This document shows positions 18,301 to 25,855 of a DNA stretch of 36,429 bases, one piece after another. Numbering within the stretch: the stretch's first letter is position 1; every line of letters begins with the position of its first letter. This DNA comes from Verrucomicrobiia bacterium (GTDB lineage Bacteria; Verrucomicrobiota; Verrucomicrobiia; Limisphaerales; DSYF01). The notes under the pieces were generated by a model that saw only the letters and a list, made by a program, of their open reading frames with translations, did not search any database and was not told the DNA's origin. Location: positions 1 through 36,429 of the forward strand of contig DASTWL010000066.1 of the NCBI GenBank assembly GCA_035765895.1, given 5' to 3'. Both the position numbers and the translations under genes were made by a program.

Positions 18301-18662
18301 CCAGCGCCATGCAATCGCGGTTTGACAACGGCGAGGTGATTTTCACTTACACGGACGGCCGCACCGCGCGGCTGGCCTTGCGCAATCCGGAAACCTGGTG
18401 GCCCATCGATCAGGATTATTTCATCGATGACTTCGCCTTCCGCTGGTCCGGTCCATTGCCACCGCGCGTGGACTTGCGCACTGGCAAGGTTCGCGTGCTC
18501 GACCTTGCAGCGTTCAAAGGCAAAGGCGGCCGCGTGCCGGGTGGCGCGGCCACGGTGCTTGACCTGCCGCTCGATGCCGGCAAGACGTTGAAGTCCCTGA
18601 CCGTTCGGGCTTTGGCGAATGAGGTGGTGATCGGCCTGATGAGCGTGACGCTGGCGCGCTGA
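15351..18662 (+). CDS. DUF4450 family protein, probable six-hairpin glycosidase
   Basis: The 1103-residue protein starts with GTG at 15351, six bases after the GH95 stop; no ATG lies nearby in frame. A long basic N-terminus precedes a hydrophobic signal (LLWLLLVGLVASAAA-like, about 33-46). The segment RPVNLVENIDRPLRYTPVG and the motif FNRPLYGNNSAFRVD are typical of the DUF4450 N-terminal beta domain. Residues of about 340-760 have the alternating helices of an (alpha/alpha)6 barrel, with acidic positions in EGYACIWASDD and RDFADGVGATSRALIEGLF that could be catalytic. The last 270 residues are beta-rich. DUF4450 proteins are found next to glycosidases acting on rhamnose-containing polymers, but I know of no firmly established reaction. 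Tight coupling to GH95 suggests both act on the same side chain. Confidence 0.8.
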   Translation: MPDRFLLNARPRGGRPSRPLRWSSFAPQRRHGLLWLLLVGLVASAAENPVELGPNGRPVNLVENIDRPLRYTPVGTDFVITNGAEYFNRPLYGNNSAFRVDAGDRPEFSLYLPGRGGNLRLGLKTPLGIKWLNDADQIIARYRPGAMEYTVRDPVLMSLRTLHLTALPLSGRQGFIVRAEANSAWMDVELIWAYGGANGMKGRRGGDIGCEREPVAQFFQLQTGQCAGSEFAVASNTFTLRTKTATIAGAASAGTVLSLGNAAEWAHPDQLLADIGSTSDRSINDFPVLVGRVRLSHESPVFLVLQPVTPGLAPLQPDQLADAFDAAAARRQGVAGRVTVKTPDPFINAAAAALNVAADGIWDEAQQSFMHGAVAWRMRLLGWRGAHAGDALGWHERTAAHLTGFARQQNTNPIPATLPPADAGANLSRNEAALHSNGDLTRSHYDMNLVAVDALFRHLLWTGDRAFAESMWPVIERHLAWERRLFRREFGPDKLPLYEGYACIWASDDLAYNGGGAAHASAYNYYHNRMAARVARWLGKDPSPYDHEAELIARAMQKYLWLPREGSFAEWKDWLGRQQVHPAAALWTFYHTLDSEASTPQEAWRMSRFVDTHFPRIPVRGPGVPEGNFTLPTTTWMPYTWSLNNVVMAESMHTSLAYWQAGRSDAAFPLFKGALLDSMYLGLCPGNVGMCTAYDAYRGESQRDFADGVGATSRALIEGLFGIKPDALAGVLRIEPGFPAAWDHATLEHPDVSFQFRRDGSSETYIVDAHFPRPMALRLNVAALGEAVAAVTVNGVPAKWETATGDPGWPRVAIAAPAAPHQEVKIAWQGGPVTMSKPLAAVEPPVTASSQSAPVNWHTPILPAATFACVDLSPLFNDSVTQIFRHEYLAPRSPFCSLAAPKQGIGSWCHPNDSFDVDDSGLRAVAAAQGNRILLPNGIPLATPGAADSRNIAFVSQWNNFPDEVTLPLRGRSSHAYLLMAGSTSAMQSRFDNGEVIFTYTDGRTARLALRNPETWWPIDQDYFIDDFAFRWSGPLPPRVDLRTGKVRVLDLAAFKGKGGRVPGGAATVLDLPLDAGKTLKSLTVRALANEVVIGLMSVTLAR

Positions 18663-18771
18663 CAGCGGCCGGTTTGCGCCGTGACGATTTCGTTGTCACC
18701 TTGTCCGTATCTGGGCGGCAGTTTCAACGTCAACCAGCGGCCGGGCCCGGGCCGCGCTTATCTGACCGTTT

Positions 18772-19863
18772 ATGAAGACGATCCATCGAGTCGTAAACGC
18801 GTTGTGCCACAGCCTCCGTTTTTCACCCATCACCATCCGCGCCGGAATTGGCACCGCCATGGCGCTTGCCGCAGTGGAGGCCCCAGGGGACACCTTCAAT
18901 GCTGAACGCTCGCTGGCAACCGCACCACCGGTCGTGGTAAGGACGGAACCGGTTGCCGGTGCCGACGGCGTCGATCCCGCGCTGACCGAAATCAAAGTCA
19001 CCTTCAGCAAGATGATGCAGGAAGGCAGCTGGTCGTGGTCCACGTGGGGGGATGAGAACTTTCCGGAAATGGTGGGCCGCCCCAAGTATCTGGCCGACGG
19101 CCGCACGTGTGTGCTGACGGTGAAACTGCAGCCCGGCAAGTTTTATGCGACCTGGCTCAACAGTGAAAAATTCCGCAACTTCAAAGACGTGGGCGGGCGG
19201 CCGGCGGTGCCGTATTTGTTGACGTTCCGCACTGCACCGGGCGGCGCGGCAGCCGTGAGCGACGGGCCGGATGACAACGCCTGGCGCACGAAATTGAATG
19301 ACAATCAACGTCTCCTTGTGGCTTGGACGGACCGGCAGTTCCGCGGCTTTTCCGACGAGCGGACGTTGGTGGGCAGGTCCGCAAAGGAACGGTCAGCGCT
19401 CGAAGCACGAATGATGGACGCGCTCAAGGGGCCACAAACCCGCGACTACTTTCAGGCCATAAATACATTGGGCGCGTTGCGTTCAACCAACGCTTTGGCC
19501 GCGTTGCGCCACATCGCGTTCGAGCGCGTGGACAAGAATAATCGCGATCGTTGGATGGCGGTCCGCGCGCTTGGGAACATCGGGGACAAAAGCGTGGTTC
19601 CCGAGATGATTTCGCTGGTCTATCACGGTAACGTCAACACGCGTTGGTGGGCGCAGATTTCCCTGGTGCGTTTGACCGGGCAAAACTTCGGCGGCGATTG
19701 GAATGCGTGGGGCAACTGGTGGAACAGACAAGGCGGGCAGCCGGCTTACAATCCAGAAATCATCCGTTGGTGGACCGGTCAGGTGGAGCCGGAGCGGCTG
19801 GCGGAAAGTCTGGCCGATGGCGACAGAAAGTTCATCGCGGAAGTGAAGGCTTCCGCGGAGTGA
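18772..19863 (+). CDS. Exported Ig-like (Big_5/SbsA) and HEAT-repeat protein
   Basis: The 363-residue protein begins with a basic stretch and a weak hydrophobic segment (about residues 22-36) that may serve for export. Residues of about 50-150 form an Ig-like domain of the SbsA/Big_5 type (RTEPVAGADGVDPALTEIKVTFS, then SWSTWGDENFPEMVG and LQPGKFYATWLNS). Residues of about 185-310 contain HEAT-like repeats (ALRSTNALAALRHIAFERV, ALGNIGDKSVVPEMISL). The combination recurs in Verrucomicrobiota, often on larger peptidase-like proteins; here no enzyme domain is seen. Its role is probably binding or scaffolding. It lies 109 bases after the DUF4450 gene and could be separately transcribed, with TTATCT 8 bases before its ATG. 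Confidence 0.72.
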   Translation: MKTIHRVVNALCHSLRFSPITIRAGIGTAMALAAVEAPGDTFNAERSLATAPPVVVRTEPVAGADGVDPALTEIKVTFSKMMQEGSWSWSTWGDENFPEMVGRPKYLADGRTCVLTVKLQPGKFYATWLNSEKFRNFKDVGGRPAVPYLLTFRTAPGGAAAVSDGPDDNAWRTKLNDNQRLLVAWTDRQFRGFSDERTLVGRSAKERSALEARMMDALKGPQTRDYFQAINTLGALRSTNALAALRHIAFERVDKNNRDRWMAVRALGNIGDKSVVPEMISLVYHGNVNTRWWAQISLVRLTGQNFGGDWNAWGNWWNRQGGQPAYNPEIIRWWTGQVEPERLAESLADGDRKFIAEVKASAE

Positions 19864-19933
19864 ACGCGGCTGTGGATCATGCCGCACGGTCCAGCGTTAC
19901 CGCCCTTGAGTCAAACAGCCTTCTCTCATGATG

Positions 19934-19969
19934 CAGTGAGGGCCGGGCTGTCTTTGATCTGGCCCACTG
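19934..19969. terminator. Bulged hairpin between convergent genes, possible bidirectional terminator
   Basis: CAGTG-AG-GGCC (19934-19944) pairs with GGCCCACTG (19961-19969): nine base pairs with a two-base bulge and a 16-base loop. It sits in the 113-base gap between the stops of the HEAT protein and the aldo/keto reductase, where both transcripts must end. There is no T-run on either side, so it is not a classical intrinsic terminator. Confidence 0.35.
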
Positions 19970-19976
19970 TGGCCGC

Positions 19977-21197
19977 CTATGCGAGCAACTCACCCGCCTG
20001 CTTCATCAATTGCCCGATCGGCAGCCGGTTCGGGCAGGCGCGCTCGGCATTTGAGAAGTCGAGCGTCGCGATGCGATCGCGGGTCCCGACAGGCAGGCCG
20101 GCAAAGGTTTCCTTCGCCAGACGCATATCGCCGTAGGTGTGATGATACATCAGCGAGCGCATCACATCCGCCACCGGCACCCGTCGCCGGAGTGCGCCCT
20201 CGCACAAGTGTGCGCAGCCGTCGCAATAGTGGGAGCAGGTCGCGGCGGCGTATTCGCGCAGCGCGGAATGGTCAGCCGCCGTGAGCCGGGTCTTGTCCAG
20301 CGCGGCGGCGACGTTGGCCGTGAGGACGGTGATGTTGGGCATCTGCGAACAGATGGCGGCGACTTGCGGGTTTTCCCAAACCGCCTTGAGCCTGGCCTGG
20401 TGTTCGGAAAACCCGCGCTTCACGAAATGGCCGCCCAGCTTCAGGTCGGCGTCGGTTTCGGTTTTGATGGGGCCGCCGCCCTGGGTTTTCATGGCGGTCA
20501 GTCCGATGCCCGCCTTCTCGCAGGCATCCATCGCCGAGCGCATCGCGTCGGTTTGCATCAGCCGGTAATCGTATTTCAGCATGATGCCATCGATCCAGCC
20601 GAGCTTTGCCGCGGCTTCCAGCGTGCGTTCCATGTTCCCATGCGTGCTGAAGCCGAAGAATCGGATTTTCTTTTCCGCCTTCATCTTCTCCGCCCACGCT
20701 TTGATTTCGGGCGTGAAGGCATCGCCCGATCCGACACCGTGCAGGAAGAAGAGGTCCACGTAATCTGTCTTCAGCCGCCGGAGGGATTCTTCCAGTTTTC
20801 CCTGAACGTTCTCCACCGCGTGACCGCCGCCCGCCTTGGTGACGAGGAAGATTTTTCTGCGAACTTCGGGGTGCTTTTCGAAATACATCCCGATGCCTTT
20901 TTCGCTGTTGCCATTCGTGTAGGAATTGGCCGTATCCCAGTAGGTGACGCCAAAATCGAGCGCGCGTTGCAACACCAGCTGGTTGGAGGCAATGTCAAAA
21001 ATGCCTCCCAGTGAAAGCATGGAGACTTTCACCCCTGTTTTGCCGAAGGTGCGGGTGCCGACGGTGACGCGGCTTTCCTCGGCACCAGTTGCATTGGTGG
21101 TTTGGGCGAAGGTCCGGACGGCGCCAAGGGCCGAGGCGGCTCCGGCCAAGCCGGCGAGTTTTACGAAATTTCTGCGGGTAACGTGACTGTTTTGCAT
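19977..21197 (-). CDS. Tat-exported aldo/keto reductase with C-terminal Cys cluster
   Basis: The start is the ATG at 21197, which places a twin-arginine signal at the N-terminus (HVTRRNFVKLAGLAGAASALG, Arg8-Arg9). The frame is open further upstream but that part overlaps the preceding gene. The 406-residue product has the aldo/keto reductase tetrad: Asp88 and Tyr93 (YWDTANSY), Lys121 (VTKAGG) and His153 (FFLHGVG). After the barrel there are Cys321, Cys325, Cys328 and Cys332 in CSHYCDGCAHLC, and Cys388 in RACPNRLPI, a layout resembling the [4Fe-4S] tail of AKRs with a ferredoxin-like domain. It is the last gene of the minus-strand redox operon, 20 bases after the polyferredoxin. Export of a nicotinamide-type reductase is unusual; it may carry a bound cofactor or be fed through its cluster. 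Confidence 0.88.
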   Translation of the reverse strand: MQNSHVTRRNFVKLAGLAGAASALGAVRTFAQTTNATGAEESRVTVGTRTFGKTGVKVSMLSLGGIFDIASNQLVLQRALDFGVTYWDTANSYTNGNSEKGIGMYFEKHPEVRRKIFLVTKAGGGHAVENVQGKLEESLRRLKTDYVDLFFLHGVGSGDAFTPEIKAWAEKMKAEKKIRFFGFSTHGNMERTLEAAAKLGWIDGIMLKYDYRLMQTDAMRSAMDACEKAGIGLTAMKTQGGGPIKTETDADLKLGGHFVKRGFSEHQARLKAVWENPQVAAICSQMPNITVLTANVAAALDKTRLTAADHSALREYAAATCSHYCDGCAHLCEGALRRRVPVADVMRSLMYHHTYGDMRLAKETFAGLPVGTRDRIATLDFSNAERACPNRLPIGQLMKQAGELLA

Positions 21198-21217
21198 GGT
21201 GTTCTTGCCTTTCGTGT

Positions 21218-23152
21218 TCAGGTTCTGGCGGTCAAAGAGTGTCTGGGATTGCGGGATTCGTTCTCGGCGGTGACGCGGATCGCACGGAGACCACTGACGG
21301 GACATTCGTGCTGGCAGACGCCGCAGCCGATGCAGCGGTCCGGATCGACCATTGGTTTTTGCAACCGCACTTCGATCAACGCGCGCCGGCCGGCCTCCGG
21401 CGCTTCCGGCCAGGCGGAGTTCCCGGCCACGGTGATCGCATTCGCCGAGTTCTCCGTGATCAACCTGCGCTCCGCGGGCGTCTCATTTTCCAGGCGGATG
21501 AAATAGTCTCCCGTGGCCAGTTTGCCGTTGCGCAACGCGGCACCGTCGAGTTGAAGGTTGGTCGTCGTGGCCGAGCGAATGATCCGGGCGCCATTTTCGA
21601 TGACTTGAAATTCCTCACGGACGTAAATCGCCTTCGGGCTCACGGGGCAATTCTCCTGACAAACAATGCAGGGCATGTCCATGGCCCAAGGCAGGCAGCG
21701 GCTGCGATCCACGAAGGCCGTGCCCATGCGAACCGGCCCCGCCGTCGCGAAATCGCCGGCGCCGTGCTTTTCATCCAGCGTCAGCGGACGAATGGCAGCG
21801 GTCGGGCAAACATTTCCGCACGCGATGCAGTTGAGCTGGCAACCACTCGTGCCAATCCGAAAATTTAGGACTGGCGTCCACAGTCCGCCGAGTCCCGCTT
21901 CCAGCAGTGCGGGTTGAATCACATTCGTCGGGCACACGCGCATGCACTGGCCGCACTTGATGCAGCGATTCAGGAAATCTTCCTCCGCGAGCGCACCGGG
22001 CGGGCGGACGACATTGGAGTTCCAGTTGTGATCCAGAAATCCGCCCAGCCGTGCCGCCGGAACCGCCACCACGCCGGAGACGCCGGCGGCCAGAAAGCCG
22101 CGTCGCGTCACGCCCGTCGCCTCGTCCTCACCGGATGCCGAACGGTTCAGGCTGTAACCCATCTTCGCTTTCCGGCATGCGTGCAGGCAGTTCATGCACA
22201 GCAGGCACTCGCTCGTATGAATCGTGCCGAACGGGTCGCACGCGCCCTCGCAATTGTTCTCGCACAGTTCGCAACCGCTGCACTCGCCCACGCGCTTGCC
22301 GATGCGCCAGGGCGTCCACCGCACCAGCACCCCGAACAACGCACCCAACGGACAGATAAACCGGCAATAGAATCGCGGTATCCACAGGTTCAACAGCACG
22401 GCGGCAAGAAACACCAAAGTGATCGTCCATGCGGCGACGTAGAAGCGGTTTGCCGCCCCGATGCCATCAAACACGGTGAGCACCACCAGATTGAACGAGC
22501 GGTAAACCAAGGGAATCGGGTCGAGCAATCCGGTTTGCAACGAAGCCGCGGCCAGCGCGTCGGGCTGGGCAATAAGTCCGATTCCGATCCACACCGCGAC
22601 GATGGTTGAAAACCAAAGCACCGCTGACTTGAAACGACCGGCGAGCTTGCGCGTCGTCAGCCAGGTGAGAATCAACAAACCCCCGATGGCCAGCAATGAA
22701 GCCACGGCCGGCTTCCGATGCGGCAATCGGAGGGCCTCGCTGATTAATCCGCCTGCCGCCGCGCTGAGCAAAGCAATGAGCACGTAATACTTGATGACCT
22801 GAGACTGACGAAACTGGTTCATCGCCACCCGCTCGGCATGTTTCTTCCAACGGCGACCCAGCCAGCCGATGAACTGATGCAACGCGCCGAAGGGACAAAG
22901 CCAGCCGCAGAAGAAGCGTCCGAACACGACCGTCAAGGCGACGGTTGCCACGCCCCAGAGCAATCCGGCGTAAACCGTTTTCGTGGTGAGCAACGTCCCG
23001 AGCGCGACCAGCGGGTCGAGTTGCAGGAACCAGTTCACCGGCCAGCCACGCCATTGCCACCAGCGCTCGCCGACGGTGGTGACCACGCAGAACCAGACGA
23101 AGAGCAGGAAGAAAAATACCTGCGCGATGCGGCGGGCTTTGATGATGTTCAT
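21218..23152 (-). CDS. Membrane polyferredoxin, NapH-NapG-like fusion
   Basis: The ATG at 23152 has a strong ribosome-binding site (GGAGG, 7-base spacing); a GTG one codon earlier is less likely. The 644-residue protein first has several membrane helices with two NapH/NosR/CcoG-type motifs, CGWLCPFGALH (82-92) and CRFICPLGALF (263-273). Two ferredoxin-like Cys groups follow (291-326, CSGCELCENNC and CLLCMNCLHAC). An internal twin-arginine segment, TRRGFLAAGVSGVVAV (349-364), leads into a NapG-like part with four Cys groups (397-407, 438-449, 486-502 and 607-617). It looks like the quinol-oxidising membrane subunit NapH joined to the periplasmic ferredoxin NapG. It should move electrons between the quinone pool and a periplasmic partner, likely the neighbouring exported proteins. 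No nap reductase gene is present in the window. Confidence 0.88.
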   Translation of the reverse strand: MNIIKARRIAQVFFFLLFVWFCVVTTVGERWWQWRGWPVNWFLQLDPLVALGTLLTTKTVYAGLLWGVATVALTVVFGRFFCGWLCPFGALHQFIGWLGRRWKKHAERVAMNQFRQSQVIKYYVLIALLSAAAGGLISEALRLPHRKPAVASLLAIGGLLILTWLTTRKLAGRFKSAVLWFSTIVAVWIGIGLIAQPDALAAASLQTGLLDPIPLVYRSFNLVVLTVFDGIGAANRFYVAAWTITLVFLAAVLLNLWIPRFYCRFICPLGALFGVLVRWTPWRIGKRVGECSGCELCENNCEGACDPFGTIHTSECLLCMNCLHACRKAKMGYSLNRSASGEDEATGVTRRGFLAAGVSGVVAVPAARLGGFLDHNWNSNVVRPPGALAEEDFLNRCIKCGQCMRVCPTNVIQPALLEAGLGGLWTPVLNFRIGTSGCQLNCIACGNVCPTAAIRPLTLDEKHGAGDFATAGPVRMGTAFVDRSRCLPWAMDMPCIVCQENCPVSPKAIYVREEFQVIENGARIIRSATTTNLQLDGAALRNGKLATGDYFIRLENETPAERRLITENSANAITVAGNSAWPEAPEAGRRALIEVRLQKPMVDPDRCIGCGVCQHECPVSGLRAIRVTAENESRNPRHSLTART

Positions 23153-23159
23153 CACGGCG

Positions 23160-23164
23160 CCTCC
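23160..23164 (-). promoter_or_regulatory. Strong Shine-Dalgarno site (GGAGG) of the polyferredoxin gene
   Basis: On the minus strand GGAGG is followed by 7 bases and the ATG at 23152. It is one of the few canonical ribosome-binding sites in this window and decides for ATG 23152 over the GTG at 23155. It sits inside the operon, consistent with translation of an internal cistron. Confidence 0.6.
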
Positions 23165-23203
23165 GTTTCAGTGGGCGAATTCGATTGCCCGCTCTTCAAA
23201 GCT

Positions 23204-24196
23204 TCAGCCCACATGGTCCCTCGCTGGTTTGAGTGATTCGTAATCGATCGTGCCGACGCCCGCGGCAGCGGCCTTCCCGATGAACGTCAGGTCGGCCGCA
23301 GTTTTACCAAGCAGGGTGGCGCCGAACGCGTCGGCGGCCACCTGGTCGGTGCTGACGATCATTGTGTTCGTAGGCTGCAAATCCTCCAGCGACCCGCCCG
23401 TGGGCCCGTTCGTGAGCATGCTCGTGGTGCCGTCAAGGATCACCATCGTGGGCCGCACCATGGTGGCGAGTTCGGAAATGATCGTGTGGATGTCCTGATG
23501 AAACACGTTGCGACGTCCGCCCAGCAGACCATACCAGTTCTTCATGGACATGGACGCGCCGCTGCGATGGTGATCTTTCACCGGCGAAATTCCGATCAGC
23601 TTGGTCGCGCGCTGGAACGGTTCGATGAACAATGGCCAGTCGCGAATGAGCCGGGCGTTGGGGAGCGTGGTGGGTTTGAACGACGCGGCCCCGGGCAAAA
23701 TCACTTTGGCCCCGGCAGCTTCAGCGGCCTTCGCGATGCCGCTCAAGGTGAAGCAGCTTTGCGGATCGTTGATCGGATTATCCGCGACGACCACGGATGA
23801 TGCTCCGGCGGCAAAGCACAATCGCGCCACTTCCGCGACGAGTTTGGGATTGGCCGTGGCGGAGAGGGCAGCGGGCGATGCGAAGGCGGCGTTCACCTTG
23901 AGCACCACGCGGTCGCCGGATTGGATGAACTGCTCGATGCCGCCCAACGCCTGCAAGGCCCGGTTGATGGTCTTCACGCGATCGGAGCCGGTGATGATGC
24001 TCATGCGCTGGCCGAGTTTCGGCAGCGAATAGTCCGGCAACGAAACGGTCTCAGCGGCGGGTTTGCCCGTCGGCCCCTGCGTGTCATGCAGCCAATATCC
24101 CACGCCGCCCGTGGCCGCGACAATGGCTCCGGCCTTCGCCGCGCGCGTCAGGAAATCGCGGCGTCGGACCGGTGGGTTGCTGTGGTTTGGGTTCAT
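23204..24196 (-). CDS. Tat-exported DUF362 family protein
   Basis: The 330-residue protein opens with a twin-arginine signal (VRRRDFLTRAAKAGAIVAATGG, Arg11-Arg13). The remainder matches DUF362: GDRVVLKVNAAFA, ADNPINDPQSCF, the SPVKDHHRSGASMSMKNWYG block, RPTMVILDGTTSM, and DQVAADAFGATLLG close to the C-terminus. DUF362 proteins are often found with ferredoxin domains or in iron-sulfur enzyme operons; their reaction is not established. This copy has no ferredoxin Cys motif of its own, which fits with clusters being supplied by the polyferredoxin encoded 48 bases downstream. The start codon overlaps the stop of the DUF6599 gene by 4 bases (ATGA), so translation is coupled. Confidence 0.88.
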   Translation of the reverse strand: MNPNHSNPPVRRRDFLTRAAKAGAIVAATGGVGYWLHDTQGPTGKPAAETVSLPDYSLPKLGQRMSIITGSDRVKTINRALQALGGIEQFIQSGDRVVLKVNAAFASPAALSATANPKLVAEVARLCFAAGASSVVVADNPINDPQSCFTLSGIAKAAEAAGAKVILPGAASFKPTTLPNARLIRDWPLFIEPFQRATKLIGISPVKDHHRSGASMSMKNWYGLLGGRRNVFHQDIHTIISELATMVRPTMVILDGTTSMLTNGPTGGSLEDLQPTNTMIVSTDQVAADAFGATLLGKTAADLTFIGKAAAAGVGTIDYESLKPARDHVG

Positions 24197-25188
24197 TTGT
24201 TTGCGGCCGTCAGTCGTTGAAGCAAGTCGTTGCCGATTTTCTCCGCGGCGGATGACGTCGGCGCAGCATGGATGCCTGCAACGTAGCGGCCCCGGGAAAA
24301 CACGAGTTCAAGGCTGCCCATGAGTTCAACCGGCCTGCCGAGTTCGCCGATGGCCGTCCCGGCCTCCTTGCCGCCGTTCTCGACCAGGAAGGCGCGGTAA
24401 GCGTCACGTAAAGCGGTCGCCGCTTCTGGTGTTGCACAGGCGGTGACGAACGCCATCAGCTCGGTGCCGTCCGGATTGTATTGCGCCGTGAACACATTCT
24501 TGAATCGATCGAATCCGAACGCGTCGGAGGCCTGGAGTTCGACACTGCCGGCGACGCGGCAATCGGTGGGCAGAATTATCATTTCGGGCATCTGTTCCAC
24601 GCTGCGGACGGAAGTCGCGGCCACGAAGCGCTTGGCCATGGAGAGCATGGCAGTGCGGAGCGGTTCGCTGGTGGAGGAACCGACGGCTTCGATGTAGTTG
24701 GTGCCTGCGACGAAGAAGATGGCGTTCTGGGTTCGATAGGCGTAGGGCGTGAGGTCCAGTGTCTCGCCTTCCGCGCGGCGTTGCGTGGAGAAAACTGAAA
24801 ACGCCTGGGGCACGCCGTTCATGCCGTAGGCAAACCATTCAAACCAATCGTTGGAGGCGTTCTTCAACGCAAACCGCCGGCAATCCATCCGGGCCACGCC
24901 GGTGGAGACATACAACTCGGCTTTGCCGTCGATTTTGTCGTAGAGATTCTCCGGCGTGAACTGCTCTGGCGCGCCAAACGCCTGCAATTCCGGGGGCAGC
25001 CAGGCGGAGTCGATGGCGGACCGGGATGGTGCGGCCGGAGCGGCGGCCAGTTGTCGGGCCATGAGCACCGCGGGGTTGAAGGAGAATTGTTTCAGGAAAA
25101 CGCCGCCGCCGATGGCCAGCAGACAAAACAGGATGAACCAACTCAACACCTGCTCGGTCTTGCGATCATTTGTGTCTGGAGACGGCAT
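24193..25188 (-). CDS. DUF6599 family membrane-anchored protein
   Basis: The 331-residue product starts with a short cytoplasmic stretch and one membrane helix (about residues 14-31, LSWFILFCLLAIGGGVFL), leaving the rest in the periplasm. The segments PENLYDKIDGKAELYVSTG and DWFEWFAYGMNGVPQAFSVFSTQRRAEG are recognised as DUF6599-type. No catalytic residues are known. It is the first gene of a four-gene minus-strand operon with DUF362, the polyferredoxin and the aldo/keto reductase. The 197 bases upstream hold no gene and should contain the operon promoter, but I see no convincing -35/-10 pair there. Confidence 0.75.
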   Translation of the reverse strand: MPSPDTNDRKTEQVLSWFILFCLLAIGGGVFLKQFSFNPAVLMARQLAAAPAAPSRSAIDSAWLPPELQAFGAPEQFTPENLYDKIDGKAELYVSTGVARMDCRRFALKNASNDWFEWFAYGMNGVPQAFSVFSTQRRAEGETLDLTPYAYRTQNAIFFVAGTNYIEAVGSSTSEPLRTAMLSMAKRFVAATSVRSVEQMPEMIILPTDCRVAGSVELQASDAFGFDRFKNVFTAQYNPDGTELMAFVTACATPEAATALRDAYRAFLVENGGKEAGTAIGELGRPVELMGSLELVFSRGRYVAGIHAAPTSSAAEKIGNDLLQRLTAANK

Positions 25189-25385
25189 ACCACATCGGCG
25201 GAGTGGCCAAGGCCGCCCCGGGGAGTTCTCTTGGGATAGCCTGACGGCGATGTGGCCAAATGCTTACCCGATTTTGGGATTTGCTGGCCGGATTTTGGGC
25301 TCCGTGCGAAGGCGGCCAGAATCATTCCGACAAGCTCAGGTTCAAGCCCGAGACCATTTCGCAGCGGAACGGTCGAGCTTCGTCC

Positions 25386-25766
25386 TCAGGTGGTGTGGAT
25401 GTTCCACCACTTCTGGCAGTAACTGCATTTAACGTCGCCGCTGGGAGAAACCTCCTGCGGTCCCAGACCGGCACCACAGTGCGGACATTGATAGCCTTTG
25501 ACGGGCGGTGCCGTCGGGGACGCCGACGATGCGGGAGTGCCCGGCCGATTGCGGGCGAGCAGCGCGGAAAGCGGCCCCCCAAAGCCCATCGCCATGAACG
25601 CGAGCGCAATGAAGGACGCGACCACCTTGAAGATCAAAGGCGGAAAATTCCGGTCGGTCTGCGTCCAGATGAAAACCAGCAGGCTCAGGCCGATGAAACC
25701 GAACATCGACATGAAGATCAGCATGAAGAGCGGCGGACGGGACAGTGGCGGCTTGGATGGGTTCAT
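25386..25766 (-). CDS. Small membrane protein with C-terminal zinc ribbon
   Basis: The 126-residue protein has two hydrophobic segments (about residues 13-34 and 44-68), a Pro/Ala/Ser linker, and a C-terminal zinc ribbon with CPHC and CSYC pairs (about 94-97 and 113-116). The ribbon would face the cytoplasm if both helices cross the membrane. No specific family is recognised. A TAAGCT hexamer lies on the minus strand at 25788-25793, 21 bases before the ATG, and is a possible -10 box. It follows the ABC transporter gene with a 89-base gap. Confidence 0.72.
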   Translation of the reverse strand: MNPSKPPLSRPPLFMLIFMSMFGFIGLSLLVFIWTQTDRNFPPLIFKVVASFIALAFMAMGFGGPLSALLARNRPGTPASSASPTAPPVKGYQCPHCGAGLGPQEVSPSGDVKCSYCQKWWNIHTT

Positions 25767-25855
25767 GATGGTGGGCGATTGGCCGGCAGCTTAACAAACA
25801 CGCCCGCGGCGAGAACTACAATTCGCACGGATAATTGGAGACCAGTTTCGCTCCA

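Noticed and set aside
18741-18759. GC-rich near-palindrome between the DUF4450 and HEAT genes
   Set aside because: It is made only of G and C, is imperfect and lacks a T-run; in this base composition it may arise by chance.
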